Positions 37,490-48,003 are shown, numbered from the stretch's first letter. The stretch is DNA of 64,000 bases from Phytophthora quininea (GCA_011947345.1 JAAVTG010000688.1:1-64000), one strand, 5' to 3'. Notes: generated by a model not told the origin, from the sequence alone. Numbers and translations: made by a program.

Positions 37490-37919
37490 GGAGGTCTATG
37501 CTGGTCCACGCGGTCCGCTGGCTGACCACATGACCCAAGAGTCAGTAGACCCGTAGACCCGTAGCGGTGCTTGGCCACGACTACCAGTGCGCTGGCAGAG
37601 GTCCGCGCGGTCGCTGGATGGCGACTGACCTGCGACATGACCCGGTCCAGCTCGACCGACCTGCTCCGCGCGGGCTTCGAAGCGCCAACTTCAGTCGCCC
37701 GTCCTGGAGGCTGTACGTGTCCGATTTGGACGTTTGAGGGCGCAAAACGCATCTACGCGTCGAGACGAGTGCAGCGCGCGCGTCGGCGGCAGCCCAACCA
37801 AACCAGCCACACCAGCGCGCGAGCTGTGGGCATGTGAAGTTGGCTGCTTGGCGAAGGCGGCAACTCGGCCTCGGCCTCGGCCTCGGACTCGGCAAAAGAT
37901 CGAGGTAGCGGTGGCAAAG

Positions 37920-38037
37920 GTAGACAGCACCCGGACTTCCCCAGTGGTCACCCACCTGAGTACTACCCGAGCTTGAGGATGCTTAACTTCGCAGAGCGAA
38001 CGGGATACGGTGTTCTCATCCTAAGATGGCCGTCTAC
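37920..38037 (-). rRNA. 5S rRNA gene, copy 48
   Basis: 3' flank TTT then TTTT; three CCTCGG steps; TTCAGTCGC spacer variant. Confidence 0.92.
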
Positions 38038-38463
38038 GGAGGTCTATGCTGGTCCACGCGGTCCGCTGGCTGACCACATGACCCAAGAGTCAGTAGACCC
38101 GTAGACCCGTAGCGGTGCTTGGCCACGACTACCAGTGCGCTGGCAGAGGTCCGCGCGGTCGCTGGATGGCGACTGACCTGCGACATGACCCGGTCCAGCT
38201 CGACCGACCTGCTCCGCGCGGGCTTCGAAGCGCCAACTTCAGTCGCCCGTCCTGGAGGCTGTACGTGTCCGATTTGGACGTTTGAGGGCGCAAAACGCAT
38301 CTACGCGTCGAGACGAGTGCAGCGCGCGTCGGCGGCAGCCCAACCAAACCAGCCACACCAGCGCGAGCTGTGGGCATGTGAAGTTGGCTGCTTGGCGAAG
38401 GCGGCAACTCGGCCTCGGCCTCGGCCTCGGACTCGGCAAAAGATCGAGGTAGCGGTGGCAAAG

Positions 38464-38581
38464 GTAGACAGCACCCGGACTTCCCCAGTGGTCACCCACC
38501 TGAGTACTACCCGAGCTTGAGGATGCTTAACTTCGCAGAGCGAACGGGATACGGTGTTCTCATCCTAAGATGGCCGTCTAC
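38464..38581 (-). rRNA. 5S rRNA gene, copy 49
   Basis: 3' flank TTT then TTTT; three CCTCGG steps; TTCAGTCGC spacer variant; one CG lost in CACCAGCGCGAGC. Confidence 0.92.
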
Positions 38582-39011
38582 GGAGGTCTATGCTGGTCCA
38601 CGCGGTCCGCTGGCTGACCACATGACCCAAGAGTCAGTAGACCCGTAGACCCGTAGCGGTGCTTGGCCACGACTACCAGTGCGCTGGCAGAGGTCCGCGC
38701 GGTCGCTGGATGGCGACTGACCTGCGACATGACCCGGTCCAGCTCGACCGACCTGCTCCGCGCGGGCTTCGAAGCGCCAACTTCAGCCGCCCGTCCTGGA
38801 GGCTGTACGTGTCCGATTTGGACGTTTGAGGGCGCAAAACGCATCTACGCGTCGAGACGAGTGCAGCGCGCGCGTCGGCGGCAGCCCAACCAAACCAGCC
38901 ACACCAGCGCGCGAGCTGTGGGCATGTGAAGTTGGCTGCTTGGCGAAGGCGGCAACTCGGCCTCGGCCTCGGCCTCGGACTCGGCAAAAGATCGAGGTAG
39001 CGGTGGCAAAG

Positions 39012-39129
39012 GTAGACAGCACCCGGACTTCCCCAGTGGTCACCCACCTGAGTACTACCCGAGCTTGAGGATGCTTAACTTCGCAGAGCGAACGGGATAC
39101 GGTGTTCTCATCCTAAGATGGCCGTCTAC
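39012..39129 (-). rRNA. 5S rRNA gene, copy 50
   Basis: 3' flank TTT then TTTT; three CCTCGG steps. Last complete gene. The spacer upstream of it (39130 to about 39540) is the degenerate array edge. Confidence 0.92.
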
Positions 39130-39709
39130 GGAGGTCTATGCTGGTCCACGCGGTCCGCTGGCTGACCACATGACCCAAGAGTCAGTAGACCCGTAGACCC
39201 GTAGCGGTGCTTGGCCACGACTACCAGTGCGCTGGCAGAGGTCCGCGCGGTCGCTGGATGGCGACTGACCTGCGACATGACCCGGTCCAGCTCGACCGAC
39301 CTGCTCCGCGCGGGCTTCGAAGCGCCAACTTCAGCCGCCCGTCCTGGAGGCTGTACGTGTCCGCTTTGAACGTTTGAGGGCGCAAAACGCATCTACGCGT
39401 CGAGACGAGTGCAGCGCGCGCGTCGGCGGCAGCCCAGACAAACCAACCAAACCAGCGCGCGAGCTGTGGGCATTTGGAAGCTGTGGCCGTATGAACTTGT
39501 ATGTATGTGAAGTCGGCAACTTGGACTCTGACGCCAGCAAAGAAATAGATGATCTGATGGACTCTCGTGACTGCGCTTAGCTACGGTAAACGCCGTGACA
39601 ATGGCCGACCTATTAAATGAAGACGAAACTATAGGACCCATAGCTTTGACGAAGACGGGGAGAGAGCCGTCCTCCACTAGCGAAGGAGCAACCAGGTGAC
39701 GGGAGAGGT

Positions 39710-41500
39710 TTGAGATGGTCCGCTGGAACAGGCCGACTGCCGCAATATGTATCGAGTGGCGACGACGACAATAGTGATGCAGAAATGATGACCAATGAGC
39801 CGCCTCGCTTGTCTCTCGACCTGTTTGGACTTGACCATGGCAAATTTGTGGAAGAGCAACAGAAGACCCCGTGGGTTCAGGCACTGATAGCCTTCTTGGC
39901 TGATGGAGCCTTCGCGTTGGACCCTCAGCTGCGCACGAGGACGCTAATGATGGCTCCGCATTACGCAGTGAAGGGTAGCATCTTAAAGCGACGGGTGCAT
40001 CTCAAGGCTGGGGCTGCTCATGCCAGGACGATAACCGTGCCGGTAGTCTCGCTCGCGTTCGTGGAAACCGTCCTGCACTACTGTCATACAGACGTGTTGT
40101 CCGCCCACGTGGCCCAGACCAAGACCATGGAGAAGACCAGACGCCATGCTTACTGGCAAGAGTGGCAACGAGATGTCGTGGAGTTTGTGCATGCGTGCGA
40201 TGTCTGTGGGAGCGGAAAGGGTTACCGCCCATGGAGGAACGGTCTCATGCAGAGGATGCCGATTCAACAACTCGGGGCCGTTCTCTATGTTGGTGGTGGA
40301 CGCTATGAGCCCACTCATCGAGTCGCATCGCGCCAATAAATACATATTGGTATTCGTGGACTACTTCACCAGGTGGGTCGAGGCTTTTCCCGTCGCCGAC
40401 CTAGACACGGTAACGTTCATCAACGTGATGATAGACAAGGTGATTTCCCGGAATGGTTGCTGAGCGACCAAGGATCCAACTTCATCTTGGACCTGGCTCG
40501 GTCCTTCTACGAAACCCTTGGAATTAAGAAGTGGTTTGGAGCAGCGTATCATCTCAGACGCAGGGGCTTCAATCGAACGCTGTTGGGCATGCTGAGAATG
40601 TACGTCGAAGAGAAGCAGCAAGACTGGGACTTGTATTTACCTAGGGTCTTATTTGCCTACCGGACCCCCTCACCACCACTCTGCTCTGGGCGATTCACTG
40701 TTCTTCAGTTTATACGGGCGTGAACCTGTGCTCCCATTCGATTTGGGCTTCCTCAACACTCCTAAACACTGGAAGAGTAACGAAGTCCCGGGCTATCGCC
40801 GAAAAATTTATCTCTCGCTCCGTGACACCCGCAAGATGGTGGAACGCCAGCTGTTGAAGGCCCAGGACCGCCACGAGAAGCACCCCGACGACCAGCGATT
40901 TGTGTCTCTCAAGATCGGTGATTCGGTCTGTGTTTATTAATACTTTAGAGCTCGCCGCGGTGAGGTGAAAACTAAGAAGCAAGCGTTCTCGTGGCACGGC
41001 CCCTACTGTGTTGTCAGCCAAGTTGGGGAGAACGCTTACAATATTGCCATACTATCTCACCCGAATAAGTTAGTCGCGGTGAATGTGAACCGCCTCAAGA
41101 GGTGCCAGGGACGGTGGAGTAGACCGTTCCCAAACGAGGCCCCGATCGGTGTGGAAATTAAACCCGTAGTCGGCGATGCTAGCCCTCTGGAAGAGCCGAC
41201 CTACCTGTGTCGAGCTTCGTGGAGAGACTCTCTATTGGAGGCAAGGAGACGGCCATCACCAATACCAGGATCCCTGTCGTTGACATTTTGGCTCAAAAGA
41301 AAGAAGAGGGAGAACTTCTATACCTAGTGCTACTGGCCACGTACGAGACTCGTTGGCTACCGGAAACAGCACTACGACCCACCTACAATGAGCTGATTAG
41401 GACGTTTGTGAACACCGAGAGAGCCAAGGACGGTTTGCCGGAAATCCACCAAAGCGCCCGTCTCGTGGACGTCAACGTGACTGTCGACGAGGACGAATAG
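39710..41500 (+). mobile_element. Broken Gypsy-type retrotransposon: integrase and chromodomain-like end
   Basis: Only the C-terminal part of pol remains. A linker with LSLDLFGLDHGKF is followed by an HHCC zinc region: CHTD...SAH...HACDVC (about 40080-40205). The DDE core then gives MLVVDAMSP (first Asp), YILVFVDYFTRWVEAFP, and LLSDQGSNF (second Asp). The catalytic Glu is lost: AYH jumps by deletion to FNRTLLGML near 40550-40575. An SH3-like C-terminus (SWHGPYCVVSQVGENAYNI) follows. A region near 41315-41410 resembles a chromodomain (LYLVLLATYETRWLPETAL). Frame changes near 40280, 40450, 40660, 40940 and 41280 break the frame. Protease, RT and RNase H are absent, and no LTR was found. A degraded fragment next to the 5S array edge. 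Confidence 0.8.
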
Positions 41501-41689
41501 TTGTTCTAGGCGACCGCTCTGGTGGGATTTGAGAAGTGATAAGGGACGCTATGGAAGCGTGCCCTTGGAAGTGGATTTTACGTATTACGTTTTTGAATTC
41601 ATTGTGGACCGACAGAGAGATTTATCACGGGTAATTATGAGTTGAAACGGTTCACAAGTTATTTGTAAAAAAAAGCTACGCTGCACTAG
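41501..41689. other. Gap after the Gypsy fragment
   Basis: AT-richer sequence ending in an AAAAAAAA run near 41665. It could hold a degenerate 3' LTR, but no pair was found in the window. Confidence 0.3.
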
Positions 41690-43171
41690 AAAAACGCATT
41701 TTGGAAGAACTGGACTGGAGTGCGGTGGGACGAAGAGTTACTCGCCATCTTGGGCGTCATTCTCGTCGTCCTTTTCGCCCTCGTCTTCTTCTTCTTCCTT
41801 TTCTTCTTGTTCTTGTTCTTCTTCGTCGTCGTCATCTTCTCCGTCGTCGACGGCCTCTTAGTCTTCCTTGTAGCCGTCGCTATCGTCGGCGCGATCACCT
41901 TCGCCCTCTTCAGCGGCGTCTTTATCGTCTGCTTTATTGGCGGAGTCGTCCGGCTGGGCTTCCGCCTCGTCATCTTCTCCAAGGTCGTCGAAGAGCTGCT
42001 TGCCTACCGGGGAGGAACGGTTTGTAGCGGTAGTGGATTGCTTCGTCATACTCGCCCAAACGGGATACACGGTCGCGACGCCGCCGTGATCGGGACCTTG
42101 AGCCGAATACGAACCGTCCTTGTTCTTGTAAGGCGCCCGGTGGGTCTTCGTGAAGTCTCGCTTGGCAATCGCGGGGCCCTCGGCTCGACGACGCGGTCAT
42201 CCACGTTGATGGCCTTGATCCGCTTGGAGAGTAGAAGTTTCCGCCACGGGCCCGGCTTCACGCCGTCGAACCAACCTTTATGACGCGGGCGCTTATTCTC
42301 TACGTCGTGGCGCACCCGCGTCAGACAACCGGTCTTCGGCTCCGCAGGTGGGGTCCAAGCCGCCAGCGAGCTCAATAAGTTCCGTGACGCTGGTGTATCC
42401 CTCCGCGCCCACTTGTACTGGGCCCAGTGCGGCCTTGAGTCGAGCCTTGTAGCGGGCTTTGTCCTCCTTCGCCGACAACGTAGCTAGGTCATCGAGAGGA
42501 CAATGGTCGGCATCGATGAAGTCTCTTGAGCCGATGCCGTTTCTTCCCGTCTGGCCTCCCAGCCACATGAGGCCACGGGGACCATCCTCCAGCAGCGCGA
42601 GAATCCATAATATTTCCGAGCCTCAATGCACGTACTCAGGAAACGCCAGCGGGCACGGACCGCGCGCATATTTACCTTGCGGCGGTGCGAGGCTTGGGCG
42701 GTGCGAGGCTTGGGCGGTCGTCGGAAATCGGGGCGTGGAGAGTCCACACCCCAAATCCCGGTCTATGGCGGTTCCAGAACATCCAGTGGGCCGATAGATA
42801 GCTGGGAAAGTCGCCGGACTATACCACAAGCGCTCCCCAGCCCATGGGTAAGCTAGCTGGAACGGTGCTTTGTCCTGATCCGACGCCACCTTGAACAAAG
42901 CAGCCAGATCCTGATGCGCTTGCTGAGGGGTGGTCGCCGCCAGCTCGAACCCAAAGAGAGCCTTGTCGCCTTTGGGGTCAACTGTGGCTTGTCCGCAGCA
43001 CTGACGCGTTTGAGGGAGGTAAGGCCGTTTCCTCTGGCTCTGCCCAGGCGAAGCGTTTCTTTTACCGTTTCCGGCACCTTTCGCGACCGAAGCAGCCTTT
43101 GTCTTGGCTGCTGAACCGATCTTCGCTTGCGCCGCATCCGCCGAAGACTTGGCTGCGTCCGGCACGGTCAC
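41690..43171 (-). pseudogene. Broken gene with acidic C-terminus, minus strand, function unknown
   Basis: Ordered protein-like frames on the minus strand. The N-terminus is an Ala/Lys-rich low-complexity region starting MTVPDAAKSS at 43171. Next come DKALFGFELAATTPQQAHQD and a GERLWYSPATFPAIYRP stretch. A segment ILALLEDGPRGLMWLGGQTG...SRDFIDADHCPLDDL follows (about 42600-42460). VGAEGYTSVTELIELAGGLDP is near 42400, PRHKGWFDGVKPGPWRKLL near 42270, and VYPVWASMTKQSTTATN near 42060. The end is a Glu/Asp run (41990-41735). At least four frame changes break it. One is explained by a 16-bp tandem duplication at about 42681-42712. The family is not recognised, and a transposon origin is only a guess from the surroundings. 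Confidence 0.5.
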
Positions 43172-43385
43172 CGACGAGAACTGCGGGTGCGGAGTCAGTC
43201 CAGTGGAAGCACGCTGTTACGACGGCGCCGGCAAGACAAGTACCGGCTTGGGGACGGATCCGTCCCACGAATGGTGGCCTCCGCGACTGCATCAAGAACG
43301 TACAAGTTCGCCGAGGCCTCGTTAACAGCGACGAGAGCGACGCCCTCTTAACGGATGGGAAGTGACATCACCGCCTTGACGCGGA

Positions 43386-44166
43386 ATGAAAGATCAATCG
43401 CAAAGTCAACAGAAAGGAGTAGCGCAGAAGATGGAGAACGCGACCTTGCTGTGGCAGCAGGCCAACCTCCGAGAGCTCTACCCCGTGTATCTCGTTCTGA
43501 TGATCGGCACGGTCTATGTCTGGGTGGTACTGACCCCGGTACGGAACATGTGCAGCGATTTCCTAGTGAATTCGGTCCGTTGGGCCGTCATGCACGCGCG
43601 CCTGTGGACTCATGTGGCGGAAGGATACCTCCTGGTGGTCCAGAGCGACGAGCTGCAGATGCGTGTGCCCGCCGATTATCTTTGAATGCTGTTCGACGCT
43701 GTCTTCTCCGCCCCGATTGCGGTGCTGGCGCACATTCTGGTGCGAGTATCTCCCTGACACGGTCTAGTTGACCTGGAGCTCAGCGCTAAGCTACTGGCGC
43801 GCCATCTTAGAGGGCGTCGCGAGTTCGTACCGGTGCGTCCAAGAAGTGGTGCGTGGAATGGTGTGGTTGACGTCGTTCATCAGATCTGTGCTATACTGCG
43901 CGCCTCAAGTTCTCGTTTCTATCATGCTGGTCTCGGCGAATAGTTTGCTCGGCGTGATGGCGGCAGCAGTTATCATCAACAACCAGAACTTTTACACACT
44001 TCGAAGCCCGATTGTGTTGTACGTTACCTACAGCGGCCTACTGATCGCCACCGTCGAAATGCTGATAATGGAGTCGAAGCGACAGGCGGCCTTGGCTGCT
44101 GCATCACCGGCCAGGTGGCGAGAACAGGCTGGCTGGACATCAAGGGGAACATTCTTTGAAGACTAA
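43386..44166 (+). pseudogene. Broken multi-pass membrane protein ORF
   Basis: Frame 1 runs from ATG 43386 to a TGA at 43683 and includes LYPVYLVLMIGTVYVWVVL, a likely membrane segment. The same frame resumes at ATG 43686 with a second hydrophobic stretch (AVFSAPIAVLAHILVRV) up to a stop near 43756. A shifted frame (about 43768-44166) holds VLVSIMLVSANSLLGVMAAAV and PIVLYVTYSGLLIATVEMLI, two more likely membrane helices. The parts look like one protein broken by a stop and a frameshift. No family recognised. Confidence 0.4.
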
Positions 44167-45122
44167 GTGAAGAGCGAGCGACGTTGGATCGGCTACGGGA
44201 CGGGTCCTCACCGCCAGGTGCTGCTGTCACGGACCAATCTGGAACGGTTGTCGGCCGTCCTCCACCAGGTAGTGACTTCACCGGAGCCGATTCTGCGCGC
44301 ATGGAGACGGCCGCAACTTTGCAGATGAAGTGCTGCGAGATTCCCGAGCTGGAAGTGCCGCTCGCCATTTAGCTGGGGCACCGCGAGTCAGGGAGATTGT
44401 CACAAGTCGGCCGGAAATGGTGTTTTTCTATCGCCAAACGGCACTTTCGCCGAGTGTCACGGCCCTACTGTCGAACGTCGACGCAGTGCTCGTCTTCAGA
44501 GTGCTCAAGGTCACCGTCATGCCGACGAGGTGGACGTCGGAGGCCGCTGGAGCTAACCACTGGACCAAGAAACTGGTCGTGGACACGGTACCGCCACCGC
44601 GGACCTTCGAAAATCCCACAACCGAAGACCACAGCTCTCCCAGCGAAGTTTTGTAGTGTAGTGAATCGCATGTTTAGTTGCGAACTTACCTTGAAGACCA
44701 AGAACTCAAGACAAACAAGTTAGCGAGTTTAAACACCTTCTTCGACGTTGAGTAATCTACCGTTCTTTGGTACCTACACAGCCGTGCCAAGAGCTCTTTT
44801 GCCTACAAGACAAGCTACCTCAAGACCTGAACACAAAGTTTTACACAGCTCGCGACAGACCGTCCTCTCCTCTTTCTTTGCCAATCTCCATTTTTATTTT
44901 CATGTCTCCCTCCTTTACCTTTATTATATAGATTTTGCAGCAGTATTTCCCATACCACTCCCTCATACTAGTACCTTGCGCCGCATAGACCAGCCAACAT
45001 ACGACGTTCTGTGGGAAATCTCCCATAGAAAAATCTCGATTGATGAGAGACTTGTTACAAGCCATTTATTTGTCGCCGTAGCATGACGTTGCAGCAAGGT
45101 TCCATCCCTCGTCAGCACGATC
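44167..45122. other. Intergenic, no supported gene
   Basis: Several short open frames on both strands (up to about 110 codons) overlap one another. None has recognisable motifs. The right part (about 44870-44960) is pyrimidine-rich. Confidence 0.4.
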
Positions 45123-45581
45123 ATGTTGGAAGAAAAGCGGCGGACCTTCTCAGAAGAGGAAGATGTCATACCGCTTCATCAGGTCCTGAGAGATCAAGTT
45201 TTTCGAACTCAGAGTGGCAAGATCAGTGCAGCATGGGATGCACTTGCGGTAAAGAAACCTCTGACTGTCTCAGGCACCTCCGAAGCTGACAGCGGGAGAG
45301 TGTCGCTACTCGACAAGTTAATCGAACTTGCGGATGACCACATCGACTCCATTAACATGACTAAGGCAACCGACGACGACAAGCGCCAACGAGAAGTAGC
45401 ACCTGCAACGGGCCGTCGGTTTGCCATCGATGCGCTCAACGAAGATCAAGGAAGGTATTCTCAATGCAAGCATCGGAGAAAGGAAGAAATGCTTAAGTGT
45501 AAGGCGCTAAAACTGAGCGTTGTCATTCTTCTCATGGACGAACTGGATGTAGCCTCGTCCGCCGCGTCAAAGGAGCTGTAG
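45123..45581 (+). CDS. Myb/SANT-like DNA-binding domain protein, short
   Basis: 152 codons from ATG 45123. Residues about 7-50 (RTFSEEEDVIPLHQVLRDQV... SGKISAAWDAL) have the shape of a Myb/SANT-like domain: an acidic start, evenly spaced hydrophobics and a GKxxxAWxxL third helix. A helical, charged segment follows (LLDKLIELADDHIDS), then a Lys/Arg-rich tail ending in ELDVASSAASKEL. Similar short DNA-binding-like proteins occur in large dispersed families in oomycetes and often sit with transposons. Compared with that pattern, the C-terminus looks cut short. The call rests on residue pattern only. It could be a decayed copy. Confidence 0.45.
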   Translation: MLEEKRRTFSEEEDVIPLHQVLRDQVFRTQSGKISAAWDALAVKKPLTVSGTSEADSGRVSLLDKLIELADDHIDSINMTKATDDDKRQREVAPATGRRFAIDALNEDQGRYSQCKHRRKEEMLKCKALKLSVVILLMDELDVASSAASKEL

Positions 45582-46612
45582 CTCTGTCTTCTGGATGTGA
45601 AGCCCTTCATTTTATTGCTGCATGTGTGTGGCGTCACGTAGCAGATATGCATTTGCCTCGCGCTGTGCTGAGCGGGCGATCCATGGGCTGAGTCAATGTT
45701 TCTATGGATGAATGTTTTGGTGTATTTATTTTTAAGTTAAAGTGATTAAAATTCTTTCTAGGGATTTTAGAAATGCGTTATACTGAGGACTAGTTGCTGC
45801 TACCACTTCATTACTGAGTCAGTACATGGGCTTTTCGTTCCATAATATCAGTAAATCGATTATGAACCGGTTTGAGTTTGATAGTTGACGCACAACGCCA
45901 AGTCCAAAATCTCCACCCCGTTTGCCAGAATAACATTTAGCAACAAGTTTTCGTTAACTTCAATGGTGCAGGCGCATCCAACAACCTCTGCATGCCACTC
46001 ATGGTTTCTTTGATTTAGCGATCTCAGCATTCATAAATTGAAGATGACATGGATCAGGAATCGTCTTCAGTTAGCTGCAAAGTAGCATATCGTAAGAAAA
46101 ATATGGCCTCAGAAAATACAGCGCATTTTTCAAAGCAGCAAAGAGACCACGCCTGACTCATTTTCCGTAAAAGAGACCTCGTGGAAGTGCAGTTCCTGTG
46201 TGCTGAGCTATAACATGCATGAACACTGTATTTATAAATGACGGCACGAAAACTCGGGATCCTTCAACGTATCGTGATAAGTTATCGCTCAACGACAAGC
46301 TACGAAAGCACGCAGCAAAGACTGGAGCTGTAGTATATACCTTGCACTCTATCCGTCCAGCTTCCGCAAAGTCAAATCGTCCTGAATATTTACCATCCAA
46401 CCCGAATCCCAGACTTTGACACCAAACCTTCTGTCTGCGAGGCAACCACGCTCGATACAAACTCGCTGTTCGAGCTCGTCCATACAAACGCTGCATGGAC
46501 CGAACAGCAAGAAAGTTCTTGCGATGGGATGTGGTGGTGTCGCCCTTCCAAGCCTTCATTGCTGACACTCAAAACACTCTTCGTTCCTCCCTGTCGCGGC
46601 GAATCGAGCAGA
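45582..46612. other. Intergenic region upstream of the GH10 gene
   Basis: About 1 kb, AT-richer in 45700-46200. A 136-codon minus-strand frame (46158-46568) has no recognisable domain. I do not call it a gene, because it lies across the likely promoter and 5' leader of the GH10 gene. Confidence 0.4.
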
Positions 46613-47811
46613 ATGAACATCGCTGCTGCCTTGGTGGTCTGTGCCAGCTCGCTGGGCGCGGCCCTAGCTGACCCTCGCGTGATGGTTACGTCCACCTACA
46701 CGGACCCCAAGGGGCTGCACGACCTGGCCCAGGCTGCCGGTGGCAAGTACATGGGTACGGGCACGGACGTCAAGCAACTGGGTGACAAGTACTACCTTGA
46801 GCAGCTCAAAAACAAAAAGGACTTTGGGATGATCACCCCAATCAGGGCCATGACGGTGCGTCTTATATGCTAACGACTAAGCTGCTTTTCCTCGTCGCTG
46901 ACGCTGGTTTTGCTCCATAGTGGAATGCTACCGAGCCGGAGCAGGGCGTCTTTACGTTCGAAGAGGCCGATAAGATTGTCGCGGTGGCCAACGAGACAGG
47001 AGTCCAACTGCGCTGCCAGCCTTTGGTGTGGGTAAGTAGTGTCATCTGAAATTGAAGGAGTATAGCGCGTGGTCTAACTCGCCGACCTCTTTCACAGCAC
47101 GACCACGTCCCGGCATGGCTGGAGAAGCTGGAGAAGGCCGAACTACAAAAGGCAATGACCAACCACATCACCAAACTGATGACGCACTTTGGCGATGTGT
47201 GCTACTCGTGGGATATCGTGAAAGACGCTATCGAGGAGGACGGCTCGTACCGCAAGTCTTTCTGGTACGAGAAGCTCGGCGAGGACTACATTAACATTGC
47301 CTTCAAGGCTGCGATTGCTGCCAAGGTAAAGCTCGGCACCAAGTCGAAGCTGTACTACGATGACTACGACATCAACGTGGAGAACCCCAAGTCGGACGCG
47401 ATTCATAAGATGATCGGGACTATGAGGAACAACACCGTTTGGGTCGACGGCGTTGGCTTCCAGTCTCACTACAGCAACAACGACACTGTACAAGGAGCAA
47501 AGATCTTTTGGAACCTCCGGCGCTTCACGCTCCTTCGCATCGACGTCGCCCTGACCGAAATCAACGTCAAGACGAGTACGGCCGAACCGACGGTGGGCGA
47601 GCAGCAGCAGCAGGTGGGTATCTACACGAACGCCGTGTCGGCGTGCAAGAAGACCAAGCGATGCGCAGGCGTCACGGTCTGGGACTTCGACGACACTTAC
47701 TCGCCGATTGAGTCATCGGCTCCGCTGCCATGGTACCAGCCGGGTGGCCCCAACACGCCGCTCACGCGGAAAGCCACGTACGACGCCATCACGGCCGGTT
47801 GGATTTTGTAA
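46613..47811 (+). CDS. Secreted GH10 xylanase-like protein with altered active site
   Basis: Three exons: 46613-46855, 46921-47031 and 47098-47811. The introns are 65 and 66 bp, GT-AG, phase 0, and give a 355-residue protein. It starts with a signal peptide (MNIAAALVVCASSLGAALA). GH10 landmarks run in order: FGMITP, WNATEPEQGVF, LVWHDHVPAW, CYSWDIVKDAI, VDGVGFQSHY, ALTEINV and GVTVWDF. GH10 enzymes cut beta-1,4-xylan with an acid/base Glu in WDVVNE and a nucleophile Glu in TE(I/L). Here the nucleophile is kept, but WDVVNE reads WDIVKD, so acid/base Glu is Asp. The usual NxMKW reads RAMTW, the usual RGHTLVWH reads RCQPLVWH, and the late Trp after TDKYS is Pro. Length and fold signature are complete. 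It may be a pseudoenzyme or have a new ligand. Oomycete plant pathogens secrete GH10 proteins into host tissue. Confidence 0.9.
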
Positions 47812-48003
47812 GTCAGTTTGCGTGCAGCCTGTAGCTGCCAGGTACTACGTAAGTAGTTGATAAAGTGTGTTTTGTCGATCCAGCAGTGTTGTGCGCCAAT
47901 GTTGTGTTAAGCTTTCCTTTCGCGCAGTAGTTGCGTTATGTATATTTTGTACAATCGTGCGGTGGTAGTAGCATATGTACCCACTGGCAGCCAGAAGTTC
48001 GCA
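47812..48003. other. Short intergenic region between GH10 and insulinase genes
   Basis: 192 bp holding the GH10 3' end and the leader of the next gene. The reading frame of the next gene extends up to 47938, but the added residues (MYILYNRAVVVAYVPTG) do not look like family sequence. Confidence 0.5.

Larger units (their letters stand above)
11988..39540 (-). repeat. 5S rDNA tandem array, about 51 units of about 542 bp
   Basis: About 51 head-to-tail units (50 complete 5S genes) span 27.5 kb. Each unit is a 118-bp 5S gene on the minus strand plus a GC-rich spacer of about 424 bp. The 5S ends pair: GTAGACGGC at the 5' end with GCTGTCTAC at the 3' end (helix I). Inside are GCGAAGTTAAGC (box A region) and CAGGTGGGTGACC (box C region), the RNA polymerase III internal promoter. 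Spacer length varies through a CCTCGG hexamer run (one to three steps), a CG dinucleotide run and short A runs. A direct repeat GTAGACCCGTAGACCCGTAG lies about 55 bp upstream of each gene. At the right edge, from about 39360, the last spacer degenerates and gains an insertion. The small ORFs on both strands of the spacer are not genes. Confidence 0.93.

Noticed and set aside
12081..39392. Repeated open frames of 60-176 codons on both strands of the 542-bp repeat, such as one starting MATTTSALAEV
   Set aside because: They lie in the GC-rich 5S spacer or antisense to 5S genes. They change frame whenever the hexamer or CG run changes length and have no domain.
11988..39540. CRISPR-like or centromeric satellite interpretation of the array
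   Set aside because: Units are long and nearly identical throughout, without variable spacers, and each contains a 5S rRNA gene.
41720..42283. 187-codon plus-strand ORF with long Leu/Val/Phe runs resembling a membrane protein
   Set aside because: It is the antisense of a Glu/Asp-rich coding run on the minus strand.
46158..46568. 136-codon minus-strand ORF upstream of the GH10 gene
   Set aside because: No recognisable domain, and it overlaps the likely GH10 promoter.
47938..48003. Upstream start for the insulinase gene at 47938
   Set aside because: The extra 22 residues do not resemble M16 N-termini or a clear targeting signal; 48004 is favoured.
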